Positions 1 to 5,813 of a stretch of DNA of 5,813 bases are shown piece after piece. Every line of letters starts with the position of its first letter. Position 1 is the first letter of the stretch. Below the pieces are notes generated by a model. It saw only the letters and a list, made by a program, of their open reading frames with translations, did no database searches and was not told the origin of the DNA. This DNA is from Aquincola sp. Lineage in GTDB: Bacteria; Pseudomonadota; Gammaproteobacteria; Burkholderiales; Burkholderiaceae_C. Made by a program: the position numbers and the translations under genes. The DNA is taken from contig JAOUIM010000249.1 in NCBI GenBank assembly GCA_029884035.1, positions 1 through 5,813 of the forward strand, given 5' to 3'.

Positions 1-2141
1 ATGTCGATGAATGCGCCCGGTGGCACGAGTCCTTTGTCGGGGTGCCGCCAGCGCAGCAGTGCCTCGGCCGAGCGGACGCGTCCCGACCGTGCATCGACGC
101 GCGGCTGGTAGTGCATCTCGAATTCACCGCGCTGGAGCGCCAGGTGCAGGTCGGCGCGCAGCATCGCACGTTCGGTGATGCGCGCGTCCAGCCTGTCCTC
201 GAACCAGGCCGCCTCGCCGCCCCCGCGGAGCTTGACGTCGTACATGGCCATGTCGGCGCGCCGGATCAGGTCGGCCGCATTGTCCGCATGCTCCGGACAG
301 CGCGCCATGCCGATGCTCGCGCCGATGGAAAGGGTGCGTCCGTGCAGCGCGATCGGTGTCGCCAGCCGCACCAGGATCGAGCCCGCGAGCGCCTCCACCT
401 CGTCGCGGGGGCGGCCGCTCACGAGGACGAACTCGTCGCCGCTCGGTCGCGCGACCAAGGTATCCGCAGGCACGCATGCGCGCAGCCGGCGGGCCACGAT
501 ACTCAGCAGCTCGTCGCCTGCCTGATGGCCCATCGAATCGTTGACGTCCTTGAATCGATCGAGATCGACGAACAGCAGCGACAACACCGACTCGCCGGCA
601 TGTGCCACCTCACGATCGAGATGTTCGAGCAGCCCGGCACGGTTGGCCAGGCCGGTCAGGCTGTCGCGGGTCGCGCGCTCGACGAGGCGTTGCTCGCGGT
701 CTGCAGCGGCGAGCGCCACGCGCACCCGGTCGCGCAGCTCGTCGATCTCCTGGACGATCGACGCCAGCGAGATCGGCGCACCGTCCACACCGAGCACCAG
801 CAACGCCAGCGCCTCGCCGCCGCTGCGCGCCCACTGGACGTAGACATTCTCGCAAGGACCGCCGAGCACCTGCGCCAGCCAGCGCGGCTGCGGGTCGCAG
901 CGGGACAAGGCCTCCCCCTGGCTCGGTACGGATTCGACAGCGTCCGTGCGGGCCAGATTGATCACGCGCATGCTCTCGTCGGGGTGATGGACGCGTGCCA
1001 GTGAGCGCGCTTCGCGATCGAACTGGACGATCGACACCTGGGCGCCAGGGATCAGCTGCTGCAGTCGCCGCGCCACCTGTTGCAGGATGCGTGCGATGTC
1101 GAGCCCATTGAGGATCTCGCGGTCGATCGACGACTGCACCTGCATCGCCTCGATTTGCCGGCCGATGCGCGCGGCCATGTCGTTGAACGACCGCGCGAGC
1201 TCGCCGAACTCGTCCTGCGCCTCATCCGGCACGCGCGCCGTGTAATCCTGCGCCGACAGGCGGCGCGTGCCGGCAGCCAAGCGCTCCAGCGGCACCATCG
1301 TGCGACGGACCTGGACGAGGCTCAGCATGACCACGAACAGCACGCTACCCAGCGTGCCCAGTGCGGTCATTCTCGCCAGTGAGATACCTCCGGGCATCGA
1401 TCTCTCGCGCACCTCGCCGACGTTCACCAGCGTCCAATCCGCGACACCGAAGTCCGAGCGCAGGAACAGGTTCCAGCCGGTGCGCCAACCGAACGTACCG
1501 TCGGGTGCCTTGCTGCGGTGTGCAGCCAGGTCGACGGCTATCGGGCAGAACAAGACGCGCCCGCCCCCGTCGAGCACACAGATGCGCTCGCCGGTGGCGT
1601 CTGCGCCGAGCTCGCCGAAGAGGTACGCCCGGTCGATCTCGGCCATCCATACAGCGTTGGGCGACTCGGGTGTGCGCAGCGTCATCAGAACCGGCGGCGG
1701 CGCCTCACCCTCCCCTTGTTCGCCCACCACCAGACGAGCGTCCCCGATGGCTGCGCCCGTGTTGTCCAGCGCGACCAGGTGCCGCCAGCGCTGCCAGAGC
1801 GCCGTGCTTCCGGCCCTGACGTTACCGTCAAGACCCACAGCCGCCATGTCGGCCAACACCCTGCCGCGGCGGTTGCCGATGCGCGTTTCGATGTCGGCTT
1901 CGCCGGTGCGGGCCAGGATGCCGAGCACGGTGCGCGCCACCAGCAGGTTGTCGAGCAGCGCGAGTCCCGCGTACTTGGTAGCCTGCACCCGCTGGCGCTG
2001 CTCTTGCGCAGCGAAATGCTCGCTCAGTGCGTCGTGGGCCGACGCGCCGAACAGCACGATCGGCCCGGCCGCCGCGATCAAGAGGGTCCAGAAGATCCGG
2101 CGCCCGGCGCGGCTCGCAAGAAAGAGGCCTTCGATCTTCAT
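1..2141 (-). CDS. Membrane-bound GGDEF-EAL c-di-GMP sensor protein with HAMP and GAF-like domains (3' end beyond window)
   Basis: This is a predicted inner-membrane c-di-GMP turnover protein. The reading frame stays open for 713 codons from the ATG at 2141 to the left edge, so the C-terminus is missing. Domains in order: a membrane helix at about residues 17-34; a periplasmic sensor region (about 35-255) of unassigned fold with Cys188 and Cys199; a second helix (about 258-278); HAMP (about 279-327, with the typical DEFGELARSFNDM); a GAF-like region (about 340-480); a short linker helix; GGDEF (about 488-648); and the start of EAL (from about 660). The GGDEF domain has DSLTGLANR, metal-site aspartates in FVDLDRFKDVND (Asp526, Asp528), RADMAMYDVK, and an SGDEF active-site loop (567-571) instead of GGDEF. 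There is no RxxD inhibitory site at the usual spacing. The EAL start has HYQPR (677-681) and an intact EALLRW (Glu693). The family makes c-di-GMP from GTP with GGDEF and hydrolyses it with EAL; which activity remains here cannot be decided. It starts 14 bp after the pseudopilin stop with no strong Shine-Dalgarno, so translation is probably coupled. Confidence 0.95.
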   Translation of the reverse strand, partial: MKIEGLFLASRAGRRIFWTLLIAAAGPIVLFGASAHDALSEHFAAQEQRQRVQATKYAGLALLDNLLVARTVLGILARTGEADIETRIGNRRGRVLADMAAVGLDGNVRAGSTALWQRWRHLVALDNTGAAIGDARLVVGEQGEGEAPPPVLMTLRTPESPNAVWMAEIDRAYLFGELGADATGERICVLDGGGRVLFCPIAVDLAAHRSKAPDGTFGWRTGWNLFLRSDFGVADWTLVNVGEVRERSMPGGISLARMTALGTLGSVLFVVMLSLVQVRRTMVPLERLAAGTRRLSAQDYTARVPDEAQDEFGELARSFNDMAARIGRQIEAMQVQSSIDREILNGLDIARILQQVARRLQQLIPGAQVSIVQFDREARSLARVHHPDESMRVINLARTDAVESVPSQGEALSRCDPQPRWLAQVLGGPCENVYVQWARSGGEALALLVLGVDGAPISLASIVQEIDELRDRVRVALAAADREQRLVERATRDSLTGLANRAGLLEHLDREVAHAGESVLSLLFVDLDRFKDVNDSMGHQAGDELLSIVARRLRACVPADTLVARPSGDEFVLVSGRPRDEVEALAGSILVRLATPIALHGRTLSIGASIGMARCPEHADNAADLIRRADMAMYDVKLRGGGEAAWFEDRLDARITERAMLRADLHLALQRGEFEMHYQPRVDARSGRVRSAEALLRWRHPDKGLVPPGAFID

Positions 2142-2155
2142 GCGGCGCCGCCCGA

Positions 2156-2629
2156 TCAGTAGTCGGTGGCGACCCCGACGAAGGCTCCGTTGTTGGCCCG
2201 AACGATGTCGTCGGCGCTGCTGACCGCCGTCAGCGGCGGCACTGAAGCGCCGTCGGGTCCGCGGCTGTAGAGATCGAAGTCGGTGTTGAGCGGCACCAGC
2301 GAGTGGTCCTTGCGCGCTGCGCCACGGTTGCGCCCGCCATCCAGCGGCAGGTACGCATACGGACGCCCCCAGGGATCGAGCGGGGCACCCAGGCCGGCGT
2401 CGGCGAGCGAATTCGGATAGGTCTGGGCATCGAGCTGGTAGCGCCCGATCGTCGCGGACATCATCACAATGTCCTTGCGGGCCTGGTCGATCCTGACGCG
2501 TTGCTGGTACGACGCCCACGACGGCAATGCAATCGCCGCCAGTACCGCCACGATGCCCACCGTGACCATCAGCTCGATCAAGGTCACGCCGCGCACCCAG
2601 CGCCTGCCATCGGAGTTCTTCGCAGCCAC
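2156..2629 (-). CDS. GspG-like prepilin/pseudopilin with class III signal
   Basis: This is a type IV pilin-like or type II secretion pseudopilin, normally cut and N-methylated by a prepilin peptidase and assembled in the inner membrane. From the GTG at 2629 it is 157 residues. A positively charged leader of 14 residues ends in Arg-Gly. The predicted cut is between Gly14 and Val15, before VTLIELMVTV, with the conserved Glu at +5 of the mature protein. One hydrophobic helix spans about 17-37. The C-terminal half is GspG-like: TYPNSLADAGL, DPWGRPYAY (85-93) and DFDLYSRGPDG (117-127), the region that forms the calcium-binding loop in the GspG family. The start is uncertain. An ATG at 2818 would give a leader of about 77 residues, too long for this class. 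The GTG at 2629 gives a normal leader, but an AGAGGG (2649-2654) is better placed for an in-frame CTG at 2641, which would add four residues. It is the upstream gene of the pair with the GGDEF-EAL gene. No other secretion or pilus gene is visible, so whether it is a minor pilin or a pseudopilin is open. Confidence 0.85.
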   Translation of the reverse strand: MAAKNSDGRRWVRGVTLIELMVTVGIVAVLAAIALPSWASYQQRVRIDQARKDIVMMSATIGRYQLDAQTYPNSLADAGLGAPLDPWGRPYAYLPLDGGRNRGAARKDHSLVPLNTDFDLYSRGPDGASVPPLTAVSSADDIVRANNGAFVGVATDY

Positions 2630-2648
2630 GGTCGATTTCAGTCCAGAG

Positions 2649-2654
2649 CCCTCT
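2649..2654 (-). promoter_or_regulatory. Candidate ribosome binding site of the pseudopilin gene
   Basis: On the minus strand the sequence reads AGAGGG. It lies 7 nt before an in-frame CTG (2641-2639) and 19 nt before the in-frame GTG (2629-2627). If this is the real Shine-Dalgarno, it favours the unusual CTG start. If the GTG is the start, the site is too far away and a weak GGA at 2644-2642 would have to serve. Confidence 0.35.
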
Positions 2655-2888
2655 GCCGCGGATTGTCTACAGCGCGGTCGCGCCAAGCCCGCGAGTTGTG
2701 CACGGTTTCTTACAGAGTTGTCACAAGGCGACCCTGGGCGTGCACCATTCACGGGCGCGACACCCTTTGGCGATAAGTACCTCTGGCCTGCCAACGACAG
2801 GCACTGCCCGACGCACACACCCTGACTGCGATCAAGCCAGGCGCAGATGCTTCACGCCGGCTTAATCGAAAGCGCTCATAGTGGATAT

Positions 2889-2893
2889 GGGAG
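2889..2893 (+). promoter_or_regulatory. Ribosome binding site of the family 2 glycosyltransferase gene
   Basis: GGGAG stands 6 nt before the ATG at 2900. The spacing is normal and supports this start, which leaves about 25 residues before the first conserved strand of the glycosyltransferase fold. Confidence 0.7.
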
Positions 2894-2899
2894 CATCTG

Positions 2900-3913
2900 A
2901 TGAAACGGGCGGAGCCGAGCAATCTGACCCGCGCGGCAGCGATACCGGTGCCGGACGCGCGTGCGGGGCGCCTGCGGCTGAGTTGCGTCGTCCCGGCGTG
3001 GAACGAGGCCGATAGCCTGGGCCCCTTGCTGCTGCAGCTCGAGCCAGTGCTCGCTGCGTGTGCCGATGAGTGGGAGATCGTGCTCGTCGACGACGGCAGC
3101 ACCGACGCCACGCAGCAACTGTTCGACGCCTGGGAGCGCCGCCCCGGCCTTCACATGCTCACGCTGTCGCGCAACTTCGGCAAGGAAGCGGCGCTGATGG
3201 CCGGCCTCGCGGCGGCCCAGGGCGACGTGGTGATCACGATGGACGCCGACCTGCAGCATCCCCCGGCGCTGATCGAGCGCTTCGTCACCCACTGGCGCGC
3301 GGGCGCGGAAGTCGTCTATGCGGTGCGCGCGGACCGCCGTGACGAGTCGCGATTCAAGCGCTGGGGCACGCATCTGTTCTACAAGCTGGTCAACGGCACC
3401 GGCCGCTTCGACGTGCCCGAGGACGCCGGCGACTTCCGCCTGATGGATCGGCGGGTCGTCGACGCGCTGCTCGCGCTGCCCGAGCGCAACCGCTTCATGA
3501 AGGGGCTGTACGCCTGGGTGGGCTTCCGAAGCGTGGCCGTGCCCTACGAGGTTGCGCCGCGGCAGCACGGCGCATCGCACTTCGGCGCCCGGCAGCTGTT
3601 CAAGCTGTCGCTGGTCGGCCTGACCGCATTCACGACCTGGCCGCTGCGCGCGGTGAGCTTCGTCGGCATCGTGCTGGCGATGCTGGCTTTCGGTTACGGG
3701 TTGATGCTCGTCGTCGAACACCTGCTGTTCGGGCACCAGGTGTCGGGCTGGACGACGATCGTGGTCGGCCTGATGTTCCTGTCCGGCGTGCAGCTGGTCT
3801 CCCTCGGCGTCGTCGGCGAGTACGTCGGACGCATCTTCGAGGAGGTCAAGGGCCGCCCGCTGTACCTGGTGCAGCGTGAGCGCGGCGTCGGCCTGGCCGC
3901 GCTGCGGCGGTGA
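2900..3913 (+). CDS. GtrB/ArnC/DPM1-type family 2 polyprenyl-phosphate glycosyltransferase
   Basis: This is a predicted membrane-attached GT2 enzyme that transfers a sugar from a nucleotide donor to undecaprenyl phosphate on the cytoplasmic face. It has 337 residues, usual for the GtrB/ArnC group. The GT-A fold carries VVPAWNE (30-36), LVDDGSTD (62-69), LSRNFGKEAAL (89-99), the metal-binding DADLQHP (115-121), GDFRLMDRR (177-185) and RNRFMKGLYAWVGF (196-209). The RxxGxSxF segment (221-228) matches the family motif before the first membrane helix. Two hydrophobic helices (about 243-272 and 284-306) are followed by GEYVGRIFEEVKGRPLY (306-322), the amphipathic C-terminal signature of GtrB/ArnC-like proteins. 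Its TGA stop overlaps the GTG start of the next gene, so the two are co-transcribed and probably translationally coupled. The donor sugar cannot be read: glucose, mannose, galactose or an aminoarabinose derivative are all used by relatives. No ArnA, ArnB or ArnD is visible, which gives no support for a dedicated lipid A aminoarabinose operon. Confidence 0.95.
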   Translation: MKRAEPSNLTRAAAIPVPDARAGRLRLSCVVPAWNEADSLGPLLLQLEPVLAACADEWEIVLVDDGSTDATQQLFDAWERRPGLHMLTLSRNFGKEAALMAGLAAAQGDVVITMDADLQHPPALIERFVTHWRAGAEVVYAVRADRRDESRFKRWGTHLFYKLVNGTGRFDVPEDAGDFRLMDRRVVDALLALPERNRFMKGLYAWVGFRSVAVPYEVAPRQHGASHFGARQLFKLSLVGLTAFTTWPLRAVSFVGIVLAMLAFGYGLMLVVEHLLFGHQVSGWTTIVVGLMFLSGVQLVSLGVVGEYVGRIFEEVKGRPLYLVQRERGVGLAALRR

Positions 3914-5484
3914 CCGCCCGCTCTTGGCGCCGCTGGGGCGGCCCGATGGGCCTGGCGGCTGTCGCCGCAGTGCTCCTCGTGCTGCTCGCCGCGTGGCGGC
4001 CGCTGATGCTGCCCGACGAGGGCCGCTACGTGGGCGTCGCGTGGGAAATGCTGCGCTCGGGGCGATGGGCGGTGCCCACGCTCAACGACCTGCCCTACTT
4101 CCACAAGCCGCCACTGTTCTACTGGATCACCGGTGCCGCGATGGGCGTCGGCGGCCTGCATCCGCTCGCGGCGCGAACCGCCTCGCTGGCCGCGGCGGGT
4201 TTGCTCGCCTGGGGCCTGTACCGCTTCACGCGGCGCTGGGCCGACGCCGCGCTCGCGCCCTGGGTGCTTGTCGCGCTGGCGACGCAGCCGCTGTTCTTCG
4301 GCGGCGCGCAGTTCGCCAACCTCGACATGCTGGTGGCCGCCTGCATCAGCCTCTCGGTCCTCGCCTTCGCCCATGCGGCGCTTCGGCTCGAGGCCGGGCA
4401 GCGCGCCGGGCCGTGGTGCTGGGTCGGCCATGTCGCCGCCGCGCTGGGAGTGCTTGCCAAAGGGCTGATCGGTGTCGTGCTGCCGGTGCTGGTGATCGGC
4501 CTGTGGCTGCTCGCGCGGCGACGGCTGGCCATCCTGCGCGGTCTCGCATCGGCAAGCGGTACGCTGCTGTTCGCCATCATCGCGCTGCCGTGGTTCATCG
4601 ACATGCAACTGCGCTTCGATGGCTTCTTCGACTATTTCTTCGTCGTCCAGCAGGCCCAGCGCTTCGCCGCCGGCGGCTTCAACAACGCGCAGCCGTTCTG
4701 GTTCTACCTCCCTGTCGTGGCCGGCTTGGCCCTGCCGTGGACGCTGTGGGCTGGACCGCTGTTCACGCGGGGCTACTGGTCCGACGCGCAGCGTGCGCCG
4801 CTTCGCGGCCTGATGGCGGCGTGGCTCGGCGTCGTCTTCTTGTTCTTCTCGATGCCGCAGTCCAAGCTCATCGGCTACATGTTGCCGCTGTCCGCACCGC
4901 TGGCGTGGTTGCTGGCCGATGCGGCGCGCACGCACGTCGCTCAACGGCTCACGCGCGCGGCTTGGCCGCGCGCCTCCGCGCTGACCGGTGCCGCACTCTG
5001 CGCGGTTGCCGGCGTCGTGCTGCTCGTCGCCAAGCCGTCGGACAGCCGCGCCGTGGCGCAGGCGCTCGTCGACGGGCGGCGCCCCGGCGATCCCGTGATC
5101 TTCGTGGGCCAGTACCCCTTCGATCTGCCGCTGCTCGCACGGCTGCGCGAGCCGGTGACCGTGGTCGAGGCTTGGAGCGATGCGTCGGTGACCGCGCGGG
5201 ACAACTGGCGCAAGGAACTCGCCGACGCATCGAAGTTCGCGGCACCCGCCGCCCGTGCCCGGCTCGCGCCGCCGGAGTCGCTCGAGCCCTTGCTGTGCGC
5301 CTCGCGCGTCTCGTGGGTGGTGGCTGCCGCGGATGGCCCGATGTTGCCCGCCTGGTTGCGTCGGCTGCCGCCCTTGGCGGGCGCCGCTCGCATCGCCGTA
5401 TGGCGCGTCGACTCGGGCGAACTCGCTGCCCTCAGTCCGCCACCCTGCCCTCGAACGCCCAATGACGGCCCAGCTGATAGGTGA
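3910..5484 (+). CDS. ArnT/PMT-like GT-C integral-membrane glycosyltransferase
   Basis: This is a predicted multi-pass inner-membrane glycosyltransferase of the ArnT/PMT superfamily, which takes a sugar from a polyprenyl-phosphate carrier and attaches it to an envelope acceptor on the periplasmic side. The GTG start at 3910 overlaps the previous stop in a GTGA; the product is 524 residues, near ArnT length. A first helix (about 13-30) is followed by the first-loop motif LPDEGRYVGVAWEML (34-48) with the acidic Asp36-Glu37 pair typical of GT-C enzymes. Next come YFHKPPLFYW (63-72), FANLDML (135-141), VLAKGLIGVVLP (181-192), ALPWF (225-229), FFVVQQAQRF (243-252), FWFYLPVVAGLALPW (263-277) and SKLIGYMLPL (318-327). 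About ten hydrophobic segments reach residue 375; the last 150 residues look soluble and periplasmic. The position before Lys-Pro-Pro is His64, where ArnT has Glu (FEKP), so it is probably not a true ArnT. With the upstream GT2 and the GtrA-like gene it would be the final transferase. Its last 53 bp overlap the convergent GtrA-like gene. Sugar and acceptor are unknown. Confidence 0.92.
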   Translation: MTARSWRRWGGPMGLAAVAAVLLVLLAAWRPLMLPDEGRYVGVAWEMLRSGRWAVPTLNDLPYFHKPPLFYWITGAAMGVGGLHPLAARTASLAAAGLLAWGLYRFTRRWADAALAPWVLVALATQPLFFGGAQFANLDMLVAACISLSVLAFAHAALRLEAGQRAGPWCWVGHVAAALGVLAKGLIGVVLPVLVIGLWLLARRRLAILRGLASASGTLLFAIIALPWFIDMQLRFDGFFDYFFVVQQAQRFAAGGFNNAQPFWFYLPVVAGLALPWTLWAGPLFTRGYWSDAQRAPLRGLMAAWLGVVFLFFSMPQSKLIGYMLPLSAPLAWLLADAARTHVAQRLTRAAWPRASALTGAALCAVAGVVLLVAKPSDSRAVAQALVDGRRPGDPVIFVGQYPFDLPLLARLREPVTVVEAWSDASVTARDNWRKELADASKFAAPAARARLAPPESLEPLLCASRVSWVVAAADGPMLPAWLRRLPPLAGAARIAVWRVDSGELAALSPPPCPRTPNDGPADR

Positions 5485-5813
5485 CGATCGCCACCGCGAG
5501 CAGAACCAGCACCAGCGCGACGTCGAACCGCAGCGGCGTGAAGTGCAGCAGCAGCGCGTAGGCCGTCTCGTTGAGCGCCAGGCCCCCCAGCGACACGATG
5601 ACGAAACGGCGCACCGCGCGCGCCACGGGCGCCTGGCGGCTGGCGAACGTGCCCCAGCGATGACCCGCAAACGAGACGACGAAGGCGACGCACCAGCCGG
5701 CCACATTGGCCAGCAGCGGCGCCGCGCGCCATCCGTGCACCAGCGCGAGCACGACACCCCAGTGCACGGCAGCCGCCGCACTGCCGACCAGCACGAACAC
5801 CAGCCAGCGCGCT
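5432..5813 (-). CDS. GtrA-family small membrane protein, putative polyprenyl-phosphate-sugar flippase (5' end beyond window)
   Basis: The 126 visible residues show the four-helix GtrA layout: helices at about 3-22, 31-50, 67-90 and 95-113. Family-like features are ANVAGWCVAFVVSF (35-48) with the following HRWGTF, the basic loop RAVRRF before helix 3, and the closing YQLGRHWAF (112-120), which matches the aromatic and basic end of each GtrA repeat. A GTG at 5800 could serve as a start, but the frame stays open to the right edge and that GTG falls inside the first helix, so the true start is probably outside the window. GtrA proteins are thought to move undecaprenyl-phosphate sugars across the inner membrane, which fits the GT2 and GT-C genes alongside. 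It lies on the opposite strand and overlaps the 3' end of the GT-C gene by 53 bp, so it is not in the same transcript. Its own operon partners would be to the right of the window. Confidence 0.9.
   Translation of the reverse strand, partial: ARWLVFVLVGSAAAAVHWGVVLALVHGWRAAPLLANVAGWCVAFVVSFAGHRWGTFASRQAPVARAVRRFVIVSLGGLALNETAYALLLHFTPLRFDVALVLVLLAVAIVTYQLGRHWAFEGRVAD

Larger units (their letters stand above)
2642..2899. promoter_or_regulatory. Divergent intergenic region between the pseudopilin and glycosyltransferase operons
   Basis: About 260 bp separate two divergent operons, so at least two promoters are expected here. I found no convincing sigma-70 pair on either strand. The best rightward -10 is CATAGT (2877-2882, four of six matches), but the nearest -35-like element, TTCACG (2851-2856), is 20 bp away, which is too far. 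On the minus strand a TGTAAGAA stretch (2709-2716) resembles a -10 but has no matching -35. Other structure includes two GTGCAC palindromes (2698-2703 and 2740-2745), a TTGTCACAA inverted repeat between them (2718-2726), and a 5-bp hairpin GCCTG/CAGGC (2786-2802) with a 7-nt loop. An open frame continues upstream of the pseudopilin to 2818 but has no pilin-like content. Assignment as a regulatory region rests on gene orientation. Confidence 0.5.

Noticed and set aside
42..2245. Several plus-strand open frames of 100-320 codons across the left half
   Set aside because: They are antisense to the continuous 713-codon GGDEF-EAL frame, and their translations are Arg/Ala/Ser/His-rich with no domain.
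2696..2726. Possible CRP/FNR-like site from TGTG and CACA half sites
   Set aside because: The half sites are about 20 bp apart, not the 6 bp required for CRP, and the TTGTCACAA repeat lacks the right spacing for either regulator.
2786..2802. GCCTG/CAGGC hairpin as a terminator
   Set aside because: The stem is only 5 bp, there is no T tract, and it lies between divergent gene starts where a terminator is not expected.
2630..2818. Extension of the pseudopilin to the ATG at 2818
   Set aside because: It would put 77 residues before the prepilin cleavage site, whereas such leaders are normally short. The added residues show no pilin-like or targeting features.
2799..2820. Sigma-54 promoter (GG-N10-GC) upstream of the glycosyltransferase gene
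   Set aside because: GGCAC is present, but the GC element is off by one base and no TTGC follows.
2876..3736. Minus-strand open frame (286 codons) opposite the family 2 glycosyltransferase
   Set aside because: The product is rich in Gln, His and Arg without any motif, while the plus strand has all GT2 motifs in order.
3694..5781. Long minus-strand open frame (695 codons) opposite the GT-C gene
   Set aside because: Its translation is low-complexity, rich in Arg, Gln, His and Pro, with no recognisable domain. It lies antisense to a clear membrane glycosyltransferase and is a typical shadow in GC-rich DNA.

Overview
The window comes from a GC-rich bacterial chromosome. Protein style and family content (GGDEF/EAL sensor, GspG-like pseudopilin, undecaprenyl-phosphate sugar transferases) suggest a Gram-negative proteobacterium, most likely a betaproteobacterium of the Burkholderiales. 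That placement is inference from composition and protein resemblance. Nearly all of the window is protein coding. I saw no RNA gene, insertion sequence, CRISPR array or attachment site.

Left half (1-2641, minus strand): two genes in tandem, 14 bp apart. The first transcribed is a small GspG-like prepilin/pseudopilin. The second is a large membrane-bound c-di-GMP sensor-effector with the order TM, periplasmic sensor region, TM, HAMP, GAF-like, GGDEF (SGDEF variant), EAL. It runs off the left edge just after the start of its EAL domain.

Centre (about 2642-2899): a divergent intergenic region. It should hold the promoters for the leftward pseudopilin/c-di-GMP pair and the rightward glycosyltransferase pair. 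No strong sigma-70 promoter can be read, but there is a clear ribosome binding site before the rightward operon and a pair of GTGCAC palindromes 42 bp apart.

Right half (2900-5813): a GtrB/ArnC/DPM1-type family 2 polyprenyl-phosphate glycosyltransferase overlaps by 4 bp (GTGA) an ArnT/PMT-like GT-C integral-membrane glycosyltransferase. A GtrA-family small membrane protein follows on the opposite strand. It converges on the GT-C gene with a 53-bp tail-to-tail coding overlap and runs off the right edge.

Together the right-hand genes have the parts of a three-component lipid-linked glycosylation system. The cytoplasmic-face enzyme would load a sugar onto undecaprenyl phosphate, the GtrA-like protein would move it across the membrane, and the GT-C enzyme would transfer it to an envelope acceptor on the periplasmic side. 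Neither the sugar nor the acceptor (LPS, glycan or protein) can be read from the sequence. A link between the pseudopilin/c-di-GMP pair and the glycosylation genes is only suggested by their divergent arrangement.
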